DNA of 64,000 bases from Siphonodentalium dalli (GCA_032622095.1 CP136061.1:88096983-88160982), one strand, 5' to 3'. Counted from the first letter of the stretch, positions 22,311 through 33,788 are shown. Notes: generated by a model not told the origin, from the sequence alone. Program-made: numbers and translations.

Positions 22311-23602
22311 TCTCATTCATTCATTCATTCGTTCTCGATTCATGGACTATGGTGACTGGGTTTGGTGTGTGTTTCTGTAGTAATAATACCGACATGGATG
22401 GGTGTGATACATTAAAGATATCACTCATTCATTCATTTATTCATTCATTCTCGATTCATGGACTATGGTGACTGGGTTTGGTGTGTGCTTCTGTAGTAAT
22501 AATACCGACATAGATGGATGTGATATATTGAAAGTATCATTCATTCGTTCATTTATTAATTCATTCTCGATTCAGGGACTATGGTGACTGGGTTTGGTGT
22601 GTGCTTCTGTAGTAATAATACCGACATAGATGGATGTGATACATTGAAAGTATCATTCATTCGTTCATTTATTAATTCATTCTCGATTCAGGGACTATGG
22701 TGACTGGGTTTGGTGTGTGCTTCTGTAGTAATAATACCGACATAGATGGATGTGATACATTGAAAGTATCATTCATTAATTCATTCTCGATTCTGGGACT
22801 ATGGTGACTGGGTTTGTAGTGTGTTTCTGTAGTAATAATACCGACATCGATGGATGTGATACATTAAAAGTATCATTCATTCATTCATTCTCGATTCAGG
22901 GACTATGTTGGCTGGGTTTGCTGTGTGTTTCTGTAGAAATAATACCGACATGGATGGGTGTGATAAACCAAAGTGTCGTTCATTCATTCATTCATTCATT
23001 CATTCTCGATTCAGGGACTATGGTGACTGGGTTTGCTGTGTGTTTCTGTAGAAATAATACCGACATGGATGGGTGTGATAAACCAAAGTGTCATTCATTC
23101 ATTCATTCATTCATTCATTCATTCATTCTCGATTCAGGGACTATGGTGACTGGGTTTGCTGTGTGTTTCTGTAGAAATAATACCGACATGGATGGGTGTG
23201 ATAAACCAAAGTGTCATTCATTCATTCATTCATTCATTCATTCATTCATTCTTGATTCGGGGACTATGGTGACTGGGTTTGCTGTGTGTTTCTGTAGAAA
23301 TAATACCGACATGGATGGGTGTGATAAACCAAAGCGTCATTCATTCATTCATTCATTCATTCATTCATTCTCCATTCGGGGACTATGGTGACTGGGTTTG
23401 GTATGTGTTTCTGTAGTAATAATACCGACATGGATGGATGTGATACACGAAATTATCATTCATTGATTCATTGATTCATTCATTCAATCTCGATGCAGGG
23501 ACTTTGTTGGCTGGGTTTGCTGTGTGGTTCTGTAGAAATAATACCGACATGGATGGGTTTGATAAACCAAAAGTGTCATTCATTAATTCATTCTTGATTC
23601 AG
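22311..23602 (+). repeat. Exon 2-derived tandem array, right block (about 11 units)
   Basis: The array resumes after the LINE with units of ~115-125 bp. Each carries ATTCAGGGACTATGG or a variant, the TDMDGCDK codons, GATAAA and a variable (ATTC)n stretch. The last unit abuts the true exon 2, sharing its acceptor. A later sub-type reads GATAAACCAAAGTGTC. Unit length varies mainly through the ATTC run. Confidence 0.92.
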
Positions 23603-23788
23603 GGACTATGGTGGCTTCGTTTGCTGTGTGCTGCTGTAGTAATAATGCCGACTTGGATGGCGCTGATAAATGCGGCTCTGTTGTTGTTCAGTGGTTGATT
23701 GGTTGTGCTCAGCTCTGCACTGCATTACTATGCATTATTGGCTGGATATGGAGCTGCGTCTGGGGTTGTCTATTCATTGGACAGTCAG
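23603..23788 (+). CDS. SPEC3-like protein A, exon 2
   Basis: 186 nt, entered after the first base of a codon and left after the first base of a codon. The acceptor is CTTGATTCAG/GGAC and the donor CAG/GTAAAC. It encodes TMVASFAVCCCSNN (completing the PGTGT turn), an acidic loop ADLDGADKCG, and a long hydrophobic stretch containing QWLIGCAQL and IGWIWSCVWGCLFIG. The GWIWS-x-WG pattern with the PGTG turn is what I know of the SPEC3/stum domain. Copy B has the same 186-nt exon with ~72% identical residues. The loop here reads DLDGADK, whereas copy B and nearly all array units read DMDGCDK, so this exon differs from its own neighbouring repeats. Confidence 0.82.
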
Positions 23789-26242
23789 GTAAACTGGTAA
23801 CACTGAAACAACGATATTGGTTGTTCCACCAACTTGTTACCCTGTGTGTACAAAATATTAAACTCGAAAAACGCCCTCTTGGAGATACTACTCTGAATAG
23901 TACACGAAACCGGAACATATTTAGGGCTGTTCAATTATACATAACCTCGACAAACTTTAATTAAACACCTTATTGTGCAAACCTCTGCCGCAAAACGAAA
24001 GTAACTACATGTTGTATTATCAATACATAGAACGCGAAAATTCACCCGAACCACCAACCCACGAGACGAACCACCCCCTCCCTATAGAGTGAAATATCCA
24101 CCGTTATTGTAACACATGACTATATCATATATCCTTATAAGTAAAACGATGTTATACATATGCATTTATTAATATCATGTTTGTGCGTAATTATATTTTA
24201 TGTTCGTTTTGTAAATACAATTATGTGGGGAGAGAGACCCTTTGTAAGTTGCAAAACTTGTGTCTCAATCCCGTTGCGTTATTATGCAATAGAATATGTT
24301 TACACTAACGCCGAAACAGGGACGTAGCTAAATTAGCTTTGTGTGGGGATCATCCCCTGAATCCTCAATCCAAGTTAACAGAGGGGTTGAAGAATGCCAA
24401 TTAAAGGGGGAGGCCGAATACTGAGTATATGTGACGAAGGACATATATATTTCACACTTTAATACCATCTATTTTCATCACGGTTCTCAAACTGATATAA
24501 TTAATCCGTTCATAATAGATATGTATATACATGTTTCGAAAATGTTATGGACTCATATTACCAATGCGATACGTAGTCCACTAATGAATTTTAGATACTC
24601 ACTAAAACATGCGAAAACTCCACATAACTCCATAAGTACTATGCATATTTACTTCACAGAAGATCCGGTGTTAGTGACAACTTGATCCGTAACTTTAACA
24701 TCTCTCTTGGCCGACCATATCGCGTGCATATTAAGAATGACACAGGATTTTTAAACTCTGTTCAATCATTTGTTTCATTGACATATTCAGCTATATACAA
24801 TGTACCGGCAAATTGTCGGCAGCGTGGAAGGCCATGGGATATAGTATATCTACAGTGAATATATTTTCTCGAAAATTTGAGAGTGCAAAATAATAAACAA
24901 TTTGAAAGAATTCGCTAAAAATTGGTAAAATGGTTAGATCTGAGAGAACCGGCCGACATCGGGTGAATAAATATTCCTGCCTCGTATTGACGCACACGTA
25001 CATAATGTTATCCGGTGTCTATTTTACGATGAGAAACTCATGCACATTATATTGTATACGTGAACATTTCTCTCACATTCAATCCGATGTTGGTGATACC
25101 TTCCGGGTTATTTATACCAGGTATACCGGGTGATCAAAGACCACAATGTGTCGCCAGCTTTTTATTGAATTCTGAACACCATTTCATTTTAAGATGGGGG
25201 TATGAGCCCTGATTACCGGTATGAATCCCGCGCACCGTCCGGAAATGGAATGAATCATCCTGCGAACCAAAGGGCAAGCTCCATGTAGAGTTCAGTCCTC
25301 TATGCAAGACTTATCGCTGCCCGTACTTACACGTAATGTGACCAAATGTCACATTTTTTTATTTGAGACTTTTGTAGGTTACAATTCATTCTGCATTATT
25401 CTGAGAAACTGAACTGCCCATATTCATTTGAAAATTGTCTGGATTAAGCCAGAATGAATTGTAACTGACAAAACACTTCAATAAAACATATTAGAATTAA
25501 TTAAGAAAATACACATGCCGGCAGCGTTCAGACATAGCGTAGCGAGGGGACTGAATTCTGTTTTGCAGCTTGACCAAAGGGGTTTGGCTGTGTACCAATT
25601 CCCCATGTAAGGTTCCAGGCTATTGCCTGATATCATGCATTTAAAATTGTGCTGTATTTTATACCGTTTCCAAAGTAAAAACCATTGAGACATCTAGCTC
25701 TTAACAGAAACATCATATATATAGTAGAGTGTATTAGCAATTGTATCACGACAGCCCGGAGAAAAGTGCCATCTTTTGGTATTATGTACATATGTATGTG
25801 TGCTTCAATTCACTTCCGGAAACCGGCCTTCTGATCTTTATATCTCGTATAACCAGGGAGGGGGGGGGGGTTCGGGTCACGTATGCCGGGGTGGGTGTGT
25901 GGTCGATGGGACCAACAAACAATGTTTTCCGCAACTCAAATTTTTTTTGTTGCAAGTCTTTTTGACTGTTTTTGCAATGAGTTTTGCTTAAAACACCTTA
26001 GAATTAGAGAAATAATGTAATTTTAACTGCTAAACTGCATAGACTGCAGGCAGTTAATGTGTTGTATTTTGAAATCCAAGATGGCCGCTGGTTGCTATGT
26101 TTTTTTTGGCCAAATGACCCCAAAATGACTCGTTCATATTTATTACATGTTAATGTTAACATCCATTGATGCGGGGGGTGGGTGGGTCCCTTCAAGGGTT
26201 GAATGTAAAAAAAATAGCAAAGGTGCCTGAAAACATTCTCCG
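23789..26242. other. Intron 2 of gene A, left part
   Basis: 23789-25860 shows no element ends and no supported exon; a short inverted repeat (TTACAATTCATTCTG at ~25379 with its complement at ~25450) is the only structure. 25920-26160 matches a dispersed repeat also present at 49890-50130 (GACTGTTTTTGCAATGAGTT, CCAAGATGGCCGCTGG, GACCCCAAAATGACT). Confidence 0.45.
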
Positions 26243-27222
26243 ACCCCCCCCCCCCCGGTATAACAAGACATTTTTTCCGACCCCCCCCCCCGGTATAACA
26301 AGACATTTTTTCCGACCCCCCCGGTATAACAAGACATTTTTTCCGACCCCCCCGGTATAACAAGACATTTTTTCCGACCCCCCCCGGTATAACAAGACAT
26401 TTTTTCCGACCCCCCCGGTATAACAAGACATTTTTTCCGACCCCCCCCCCCGGTATAACAAGACATTTTTTCCGACCCCCCCCCCGGTATAACAAAGACA
26501 TTTTTTCCGACCCCCCCCCCGGTATAACAAGACATTTTTTCCGACCCCCCCGGTATAACAAGACATTTTTTCCGACCCCCCCGGTATAACAAGACATTTT
26601 TTCCGACCCCCCCGGTATAACAAGACATTTTTTCCGACCCCCCCCGGTATAACAAGACATTTTTTCCGACCCCCCCCCCGGTATAACAAGACATTTTTTC
26701 CGACCCCCTCGGTATAACAAGACATTTTTTCCGACCCCCCCCGGTATAACAAGACATTTTTTCCGACCCCCCCGGTATGACAAGACATTTTTCCGACCCC
26801 CCCCCGGTATAACAAGACATTTTTTCCGACCCCCCCGGTATAACAAGACATTTTTTCCGACCCCCCCCCCGGTATAACAAGACATTTTTTCCGACCCCCC
26901 CCCCCGGTATAACAAGACATTTTTTCCGACCCCCCGGTATAACAAGACATTTTTTCCGACCCCCCCCCGGTATAACAAGACATTTTTTCCGACCCCCCCC
27001 CCCGGTATAACAATACATTTTTTCCGACCCCCCCCGGTATAACAAGACATTTTTTCAGATCCCCCCCCCGGTATAACAAGACATTTTTTCCGACCCCCCC
27101 CGGTATAACAAGACATTTTTTCCGACCCCCCGGTATAACAAGACATTTTTTCCGACCCCCCGGTATAACAAGACATTTTTTCCGACCCCCCCCCCCCCCC
27201 GGTATAACAAGACATTTTATCG
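26243..27222. repeat. C-tract satellite, about 27 copies, in intron 2
   Basis: The unit is CCGA, then 5-18 C, then GGTATAACAAGACATTTTTT: about 34-46 bp depending on the C run. On the minus strand it presents a G run every ~35 nt. All three minus-strand frames stay open (up to 403 codons of MSCYTGG, VLLYRGG or CLVIPGG repeats) only because the unit has no stop in any frame. This is not a gene. Confidence 0.95.
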
Positions 27223-27987
27223 GAGAACCCTCATTTGCAACAATATAGCCATGCGGTATTTAGAGTTATCATGGCTATATACATTGTATATAAAATACAC
27301 CTGGTGAAATTAAGACATTTGGTGTAAGACTATATAGCGCTAATTCGTCAATATTGTCTGTACTATAAAGGTAAAACATCGGACAGGCGGGTGGGCACAA
27401 ACAAAATACCTTCTTATCATTATACACCAGGAAATGTTTTTTCTGTTTTTATGATCGTGAATCGTAAACGTTACTAGATATTTAACCCCAAAATTGTGGA
27501 TGTACTCGATAGTGTAATTGGAAATTAGTTTTGAGGTTTTTCGACCACCCTAGCCCCTAAACTGGCGCCAGGATTGCGAAACTTAAGAAATAGGTTTTCT
27601 GCGATGATTCAAGGGTGATACCAAATCTAGGGCATCAAACATTTCGAACGAAATAGAGTAATTGAAACCCTCTGGGCTCTCGATATAATGAACATGATTT
27701 GTCATCTTCCGAAAATGGCAGTTTAATGCATTCAAGCTATTCTTTCCATATGTATACGAGCTGATAATTTGTTCACGCTCACTGGAACAATGAAAACTCA
27801 TACCGAGTCAATGTCTCCATATATAAATCTGATATAATATGAGTGACATAATCGATACATACATGTAATATTATATATCATACCAAAAACTCTACCCTTT
27901 AGCTACACCCGTTATATACGGACATAGCTATAGAGTATGGCATGATCTAATGTAATACACGTACATGTATGTGTTTCTAATTTACAG
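27223..27987. other. Intron 2 of gene A, right part
   Basis: No repeat or exon was recognised. The acceptor TTTCTAATTTACAG ends at 27987. Confidence 0.5.
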
Positions 27988-28418
27988 CTGAAAACTACAA
28001 TAAAGGGAATGGGAATCGGAATGGGAATGGGACAACTGGACGTGTTATCACGCACCAACCTATGGGGACACAAATTCACCCACAAACGAACGTGACAGTT
28101 ATTCATGGTGGACAACCAATCTACCCAAACCAACCTTACCAGACACAACCAATGCCGGGGGCTGGTTACGGTCACCCAGGTGCCGGGCCACATCCGCCTC
28201 CATATCAACAGGGACCGGGACCTGCACATCCGCCTCCATATCAACCGGGACCGGGACATGCACATCCGCCACATGGACCGCCTCCACCCGGACCGCCACC
28301 ACCAGGAGCGCCGCCAGCCGGGCCGCCACCAGCCTTTGCATATGGACCGCCCCCAGGTGCCGCCTCTTACAAGGCACCAGGGGAAGAAGTGCATCTACCA
28401 AGTGCAGTCCCCAAGTGA
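27988..28418 (+). CDS. SPEC3-like protein A, exon 3 (proline-rich tail)
   Basis: 431 nt in phase with exon 2, ending in TGA at 28416-28418. It encodes ~143 residues with no membrane segment. It starts with an N/G-rich linker (YNKGNGNRNGNG) and continues with VIHGGQPIYPNQPYQTQPMPG. The proline-rich tail contains two HPPPYQ or PPPYQ motifs, which are PPxY-type WW-domain ligands, and PPPPGPPPPGAPP. The tail ends EVHLPSAVPK. A cytosolic position is expected from two-pass topology. The same tail is recognisable in copy B (57932-58249, PSAVPE). Nearby out-of-frame open frames on both strands are shadows of the low-complexity coding. Confidence 0.8.
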
Positions 28419-28481
28419 AGTGCATCTACCAAGTGCAGTCCCCAAGTGAAGTGCATCTACCAAGTGCAGTCCCCAAGTGAA
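28389..28481. repeat. 31-bp repeat, 3 copies, spanning the stop codon of gene A
   Basis: Exact copies of GTGCATCTACCAAGTGCAGT plus CCCCAAGTGAA start at 28389, 28420 and 28451. The first contains the last codons and the stop. Copy B has two copies at the same place. Confidence 0.9.
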
Positions 28482-28519
28482 ATCACTGGCTCGCGGTGAA
28501 TCCTCCATTCGTCACTCAG

Positions 28520-28986
28520 AGGTACTCAATCCGATAAAACTCCTCTCAATTACTATTTCAATGGTTTCGGGGGTCAAAAATATTTGATTCGAGTCGAGGA
28601 AATCACCCATCAAAGCTCAGATTTGTTAGATATCGATTTTAGAAATCTATTATTTTTCATTATCGGGAATACTTTCTGGCCCAGAAATCAGTCAAAATTG
28701 CGTTATTATTACCACTTGATTTTAGAGTTATCCATCCTTGTCTGTTTGAATAGATTTTGGTGTACACATCCCGAGCATATTACGGCAGTTGAAGGCAATT
28801 ATTAGTACTCATCTCGAGTAAATAACAAATTTCAAAAATCAATATCTAATAACTCTGAGCTTTGTTTGATGGGTTCAAATATTTTTTACCCCCAAAGCCA
28901 AAGAAATAGTAATATAGGACCCTCTGATCGGATTGTTGTTGTTGGAATCTGTTGAGATGGGGACCCTCTGTTCGGATTGAGTACCT
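28520..28986. mobile_element. AGGTACTC-family MITE in the 3' flank of gene A
   Basis: Nearly the reverse complement of 3960-4439, with ends AGGTACTCAATCCGA and TCGGATTGAGTACCT. The right flank is TTAA (28987-28990); the left flank reads TCAG. It lies ~100 bp past the stop codon, probably inside or just beyond the 3' UTR; an AATAAA occurs at 29052-29057. Confidence 0.75.
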
Positions 28987-28990
28987 TTAA

Positions 28991-29429
28991 AGTTTAGAAG
29001 TATTATCTATTTTATTTTAATATATTGCTCCAGCCGGTGGGGAATTGCCAAAATAAAATTAACAACACGCAATGCATAATGCGGTGCCGAATCGCAGGTT
29101 TGACAATTGCACAAACTAATTAAAAAGTCACCCTGAATACATACGATAAGAAAGATTCGCAAAGTATATGTATTGTATCGAAAATTTAGGGGTTTTTTGC
29201 ATTCTAAAAGCCGTATTTGCACTCAAAATAACTAATTGTAATTTTGATCACTCGCACTGACTGTTAACAAACGGATGCTACTCCATAACTTTGACCTTTG
29301 CCGATGGGTTAGGTATAATTTAGGAATTGGACCCGATGAGACTGAGTTTCCCCGGAATCAGCAATCTTGTAGTCGCCTCCAAGCGATTTCGCTTACTCCA
29401 TTATTGGTTAAGCCTTCATCTTAGGGTCA
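28991..29429. other. Unassigned sequence
   Basis: Contains AATAAA at 29052-29057, a possible but unproven poly(A) signal for gene A. No other feature. Confidence 0.35.
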
Positions 29430-29527
29430 ATCCTTGAAATAGGGTGTCGCATAGCGGGGTACCATCACTAAATTCACCCTCTGGGAATCTCATTCTGCAA
29501 ATGACAGGCACCCTATTTCAAGGCTTG
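29430..29527. mobile_element. Hairpin MITE, short copy
   Basis: TCCTTGAAATAGGGTGTC at the left is mirrored by CACCCTATTTCAAGGCTTG at the right, and ATTCACCCTCTGGGAATCTC matches the family body. Internally deleted. Confidence 0.6.
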
Positions 29528-29617
29528 CTTAGGGTCCACATTTTCCGGTGTGGTAAAGCCGATGTTCATGGTAAAACGGTCGGTTTCGTCTTGATGACCA
29601 CAATATATACGCCTAAT

Positions 29618-29715
29618 TGCTACAGGTCAATGTTCTGGAGTAAAATTTCGCATATTATGCATTAAATATTGAATTCAATATATGAAATGCTACTCCAGAA
29701 CTTTGATCTGTAGCA
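29618..29715. mobile_element. TGCTACAGGTCAATG foldback element
   Basis: TGCTACAGGTCAATGTTCTG is mirrored by CAGAACTTTGATCTGTAGCA around an A/T-rich centre. A second copy is at 57457-57591, and both are followed by a related sequence (AACGGGG..GGATGCAATATAG and GAATGGGAG..GGATCCAATATGG), so the hairpin belongs to a longer dispersed repeat. Confidence 0.6.
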
Positions 29716-30003
29716 CTAACAAACGGAACGGGGTTGGAAGGATGCAATATAGCCGCGACCCAGTGACTGGGTGTATCACTCCCAGAGATGTGGTACTGAT
29801 CATTTTCTATAATATCGGTGGTCAAAGTGATGATGTGGATAAAATATATCGATATTTATTCTCAAATTGTTTTTTTCTTTCCCGGCAGTCTTGGCTAATC
29901 CGATCGATTTCAGGAAAAGCCAGTATCTGCATGAAACATTCCACTGAATAAAACACCTATATTAGATCAACCAAATAGCGCGAAAATGACAAGTTTAGAA
30001 ACA
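29716..30003. other. Unassigned sequence
   Basis: Part of the dispersed repeat shared with 57592-57760, then unique-looking DNA. The last bases (AAATGACAAG..AGAAACA) are the left flank of the next insertion. Confidence 0.4.
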
Positions 30004-30007
30004 TTAA

Positions 30008-30434
30008 CCCTTTACCCAACAGAAGGGCCCTGTGCCAATGCATTCTCTTATATATGCGAGTCGACCATAGGTCGCCTCGCATATATAAGAGAATGCATTG
30101 GCTTAACACATTAAAAATTATAAAATTGTTAAAGAATGTAAGAAAAAATGGTAAAAAGTGTTAAAAAATTATTAAAATTGTAAAAAATTGTAAAAAATAA
30201 TAACAAATGATGAAAATTGTTAGGCCAATGCATTCTCTTATATATGCGAGGCGACCTATGGTCGACTCGCATATATAAAAGAATGCATTGGCACAGGGCA
30301 TAACTATAACCATCACAATGTGGTCAATGAGCCGGTTCCAATGATATCCATATTTGTATGGTTTTATTGAGACAGATATTTTAGGCTGTTGAAGCTTTAT
30401 TTGGCCGGTTTTGGCCGTTTTGTTGGGTAAAGGG
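30008..30434. mobile_element. piggyBac-like double-hairpin MITE, full length, with matching empty site
   Basis: TTAA at 30004-30007 and 30435-30438. The ends CCCTTTACCCAACAGAAGGG and TTTTGTTGGGTAAAGGG are inverted. Hairpins at 30034-30102 and 30224-30292. It sits within GAAACATTAATAACGG, and the uninterrupted version of that sequence is present at 30732-30748, which shows TTAA duplication on insertion. Confidence 0.9.
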
Positions 30435-30438
30435 TTAA

Positions 30439-31395
30439 TAACGGTACTTTTTAATAGCACCACGTTTGACCTACCAGAACTATAGCATGTCAGTAGGACC
30501 CGCCAACATCACAACAAATTAGCAGGACCACTTAACCAGGGGTGAAATAGGACTAAAATAGTCTATAACACTAGGCTACTGTTACATGTGCATGTAGGCT
30601 TATACTTGGCAGACTAATTTAATTGCTATTCAGTTACTCAAAGTTGACCAAATTTAACAGCTGCGCAATAAAATTTCCTTAAGTTTGAACGATATTCGAT
30701 TATACAAAACACCACGAAAATGACAACCTTAGAAACATTAATAACGGTACTTTTTATTAAAGACATATTATGTACTTTTTCGGCTGCGTGAAACTGATAA
30801 GTTATTATTCAGGTGCTATGCCAACTGGATGAATGTAGCATTCTACTAACATTGCGAATATCTGAAGCATAGAAAACATCATCTGAACTATGCTCAATTG
30901 TAAATATTTACTACTCGATTCGGGACGCATCTATCGGTGATAAACTAACGAAAACGATTTCGTCATCGACTGTCACTAATATATAAGAAATCACGATGTG
31001 CGTTGTCAATTTACATATGATATTAGTGAAACAACTACTTTGAACAAGATTATTCTCCATTTCTATTTGATCACCCCACCGGAGTGTTTCATATCACTTT
31101 AACAACACCACGTTTGACCTACCAGCATCATCAACAGGACCCACACACATCACAGCATATTAACATGAACACTTAACCAAGGATGAAATAGCGCTCAACT
31201 GGTCAATAACACTAGGGACTTGTACATTCATATACCTCACAAATACTAATTTAATTGGTATTCAGTTACTCAGAGTTGAAGAAATTTCACAGCCGCGCAA
31301 TATATTTTCCTTAAATTTGGACGATATATATACCTTTATTTCCTCCGTAATACAGAGAGCTTACATATAACGAACAAGAACACAATACAAGGATA
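30439..31395. repeat. Two direct copies of a ~235-bp dispersed repeat
   Basis: 30454-30690 and 31097-31330 are similar (CACCACGTTTGACCTACCAG, CAGTTACTC, TTTCCTTAA). A fragment in reverse lies near 42283-42355. The stretch between them includes the repeat that also opens the window (30779-30851). Confidence 0.65.
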
Positions 31396-31700
31396 ATTAG
31401 TATTTACAGACATTCAACACAAAGAAAATCAAACGTATATACATGTACACCACGCATAAATAACACACACGCACACATACACACCACAACCGCCCGTAGA
31501 TACTCACATACACACACACCCTTGTACACACACACCCACACATACCTACACATACACACCACAACCGCCCTTAGATACTCACATACACACACACCCTTGT
31601 ACACACACACACACCCTCCCTCACACACACACCCTCACACACACCCTCCCTCACACACACTCACACACCCCCCCACACACACACACCACAACCACCCAGG
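31396..31700. repeat. CA-rich low-complexity region
   Basis: CACACACACCC runs with two copies of a ~64-bp segment (ACCACAACCGCCC, TAGATACTCACATACACAC). The open frames are simple-repeat translations. Confidence 0.9.
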
Positions 31701-33016
31701 GATGTGGCTAGAGGGTCTCCGTTGGGTGGTGTCCACCTTGGGAAATTCCAACTGCACCCCTCCCCCTTGAGTCGGAATCACACCAACACAACTTTTTGCA
31801 TAATTCCATTTACACCCCCCCCCCCTTGAATCAGAATCACAGACCAAACAAAGTTTTGCATAATTCCATTTGCACCCCCTTGCACATCAGTCCTCAGGCC
31901 TAATATCCTATGTATTCATATACTATGTTGTTCTATATCCCGGTATAAGAAAATTCAGATACTTTAACCTGAGAATTGCATAAATCCTAACATCTAGTAG
32001 CCTACTCCAGATAAATGCACACGACTACGGGTAAGACCCCAGGACATTGTGTCCGTCCATGTTTGTTCAGCCCGGTGTGAGAAAATCGCAAATCCTAGCA
32101 TCTAGACTGGCCTCAACTGAAGCTTCCCTAGTGTTGGAAATTTCAAACCTCATACTCCCTCTTAGGTTGGAAAATTCTCCAACTGATGACCATTTCAGTC
32201 CACAAGATTGACCGAATGTACTAAACTATTGTTTTGTTAAACTAATTAGCAGTTTTGTATTGGTCACGGGGGAGGGACAGTGACACACCGGGCCGACCAT
32301 GGTTCGGCCCGGTGTTAGAAAATTTTGAAATCTGAACAAGAAAATCGCAAAATCCTAGCATCTGGACTAGCCTCAAGTCTTCTTAGAGTTGGAAAATTTC
32401 CAAATGATGACAAATCCAATGACAATGTTGACCAAATGTATGACAATATTGTTTTCTTAAATTTAGTAGCAGTTTTGACTAGCCATGGGGAGGACCAGGA
32501 CACAAGCTTTCCAAGTGTTGGAAATTTCCAACCTGTCACCCCCCTAAGGTTGGAAATTTTCCAACTGATGACCATTTCAGTCCAAAATTTTGACAATAAA
32601 TAGGAAAATATGCAAATATTGGTCCAAAAACAATTAATTCCCCCCAATAAATTGTTTGAAAATCAAACGACAAGAACATTTTCAACCCATTGTTGGTGTG
32701 AAATGAAATTTCCAACTGTTGAAAATTTTGAACAAAGTTGGGGGGGGGGGGGTGAGACACCCCACACCCCCCTCTAGCCACATCCCTGCAACCACCCTTA
32801 GATACTCACATACACACACACACACCCTTGTACACCCTCCCACACATAACTACATACGCACATACATACATACATATAGTCATACACACTTGTGCATAGA
32901 CCCACACGATTAATACATTTTATATACATGACTGAAATAAAGTAAGTTAATGCACGTGGCCACAAATTGCTGAATGCATGGATCTTTTGTGTTTTTTCAC
33001 AGCTGTATATGGCTAC
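31701..33016. repeat. Degenerate repeats, CA-rich tail
   Basis: 31766-31878 has two ~60-bp copies of TTTTGCATAATTCCATTT with a C run. 32086-32600 has two to three diverged copies of AAATCGCAAATCCTAGCATCT followed by GTTGGAAATTTCCAAC-type palindromes (perfect at 32517-32532) and CAACTGATGACCATTTCAGT. 32800-32900 is again CA- and CATA-rich. Open frames on both strands have no recognisable domains. Confidence 0.6.
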
Positions 33017-33788
33017 CAGTCTCGTTATAACTATAGTCCAGGTTTCATTATACAGTCAACACCCAGTCTCGTTATAACTATAGTCCAGGTTTCATTATAC
33101 AGTCAAAACTCAGTCTCGTTATAACTATAGTCCAGGGTTTCATTATACAGTCAACACTCAGTCTCGTTATAACTATAGTCCAGGGTTTCATTATACAGTC
33201 AACACTCAGTCTCGTTATAACTATAGTCCAGGTTTCATTATACAGTCTATATATCAGTCTCGTTATAACTATAGTCCAGGTTTCATTATACAGTCAACAC
33301 TCAGTCTCGTTATAACTATAGTCCAGGTTTCATTATACAGTCAACACTCAGTCTCGTTATAACTATAGTCCAGGTTTCATTATACAGTCAACACTCAGTC
33401 TCGTTATAACTATAGTCCAGGTTTCATTATACAGTCTATATATCAGTCTCGTTATAACTATAGTCCAGGGTTTCACTATACAGTCAACACTCAGTCTCGT
33501 TATAACTATAGTCCAGGGTTTCATTATACAGTCAACACCCAGTCTCGTTATAACTATAGTCCAGGGTTTCATTATACAGTCTATATATCAGTCTCGTTAT
33601 AACTATAGTCCAGGGTTTCATTATACAGTCAACACTCAGTCTCGTTATAACTATAGTCCAGGGTTTCATTATACAGTCAACACTCAGTCTCGTTATAACT
33701 ATAGTCCAGGGTTTCATTATACAGTCAACACTCAGTCTCGTTATAACTATAGTCCAGGGTTTCATTATACAGTCAACACTCAGTCTCG
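33017..33788. repeat. 47/48-bp tandem array, 16 copies
   Basis: The unit is CAGTCTCGTTATAACTATAG, TCCAGGGTTTCATTATACAG, TCAACACT. Some units have CCAGGTTTC (one G fewer), and three have CTATATAT in place of CAACACT at 33246, 33436 and 33582. Confidence 0.95.

Larger units (their letters stand above)
13823..28418 (+). other. SPEC3-like gene A, whole gene span (3 coding exons)
   Basis: Join 13823-13934, 23603-23788 and 27988-28418: 729 nt, 242 codons plus stop. Both introns start GTGAGT or GTAAAC and end in AG, and both interrupt codons after the first base. The join restores PGTGTMVASF across intron 1, the hallmark turn of the SPEC3/stum family, and GQSAENY across intron 2. Intron 1 is 9.7 kb and holds a MITE, a broken exon 1 copy, a 68-bp satellite and an exon-derived array split by a LINE. 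Intron 2 is 4.2 kb and holds a C-tract satellite. Family members are small two-pass membrane proteins linked to ciliated ectoderm (sea urchin Spec3) and mechanosensory neurons (Drosophila stum); a role in this animal is inference. Confidence 0.8.

Noticed and set aside
22801-23391. 196-codon plus-strand open frame
   Set aside because: It reads through several array units and changes frame between units. It contains only partial exon 2 copies and spacer.
26004-27215. 403-codon minus-strand open frame, plus long overlapping frames in the other two minus-strand frames
   Set aside because: All three frames are translations of the C-tract satellite, whose unit has no stop in any frame. Variable run lengths would shift the frame constantly.
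31396-31850. Cysteine/valine-rich minus-strand open frames
   Set aside because: These are translations of CA repeats.
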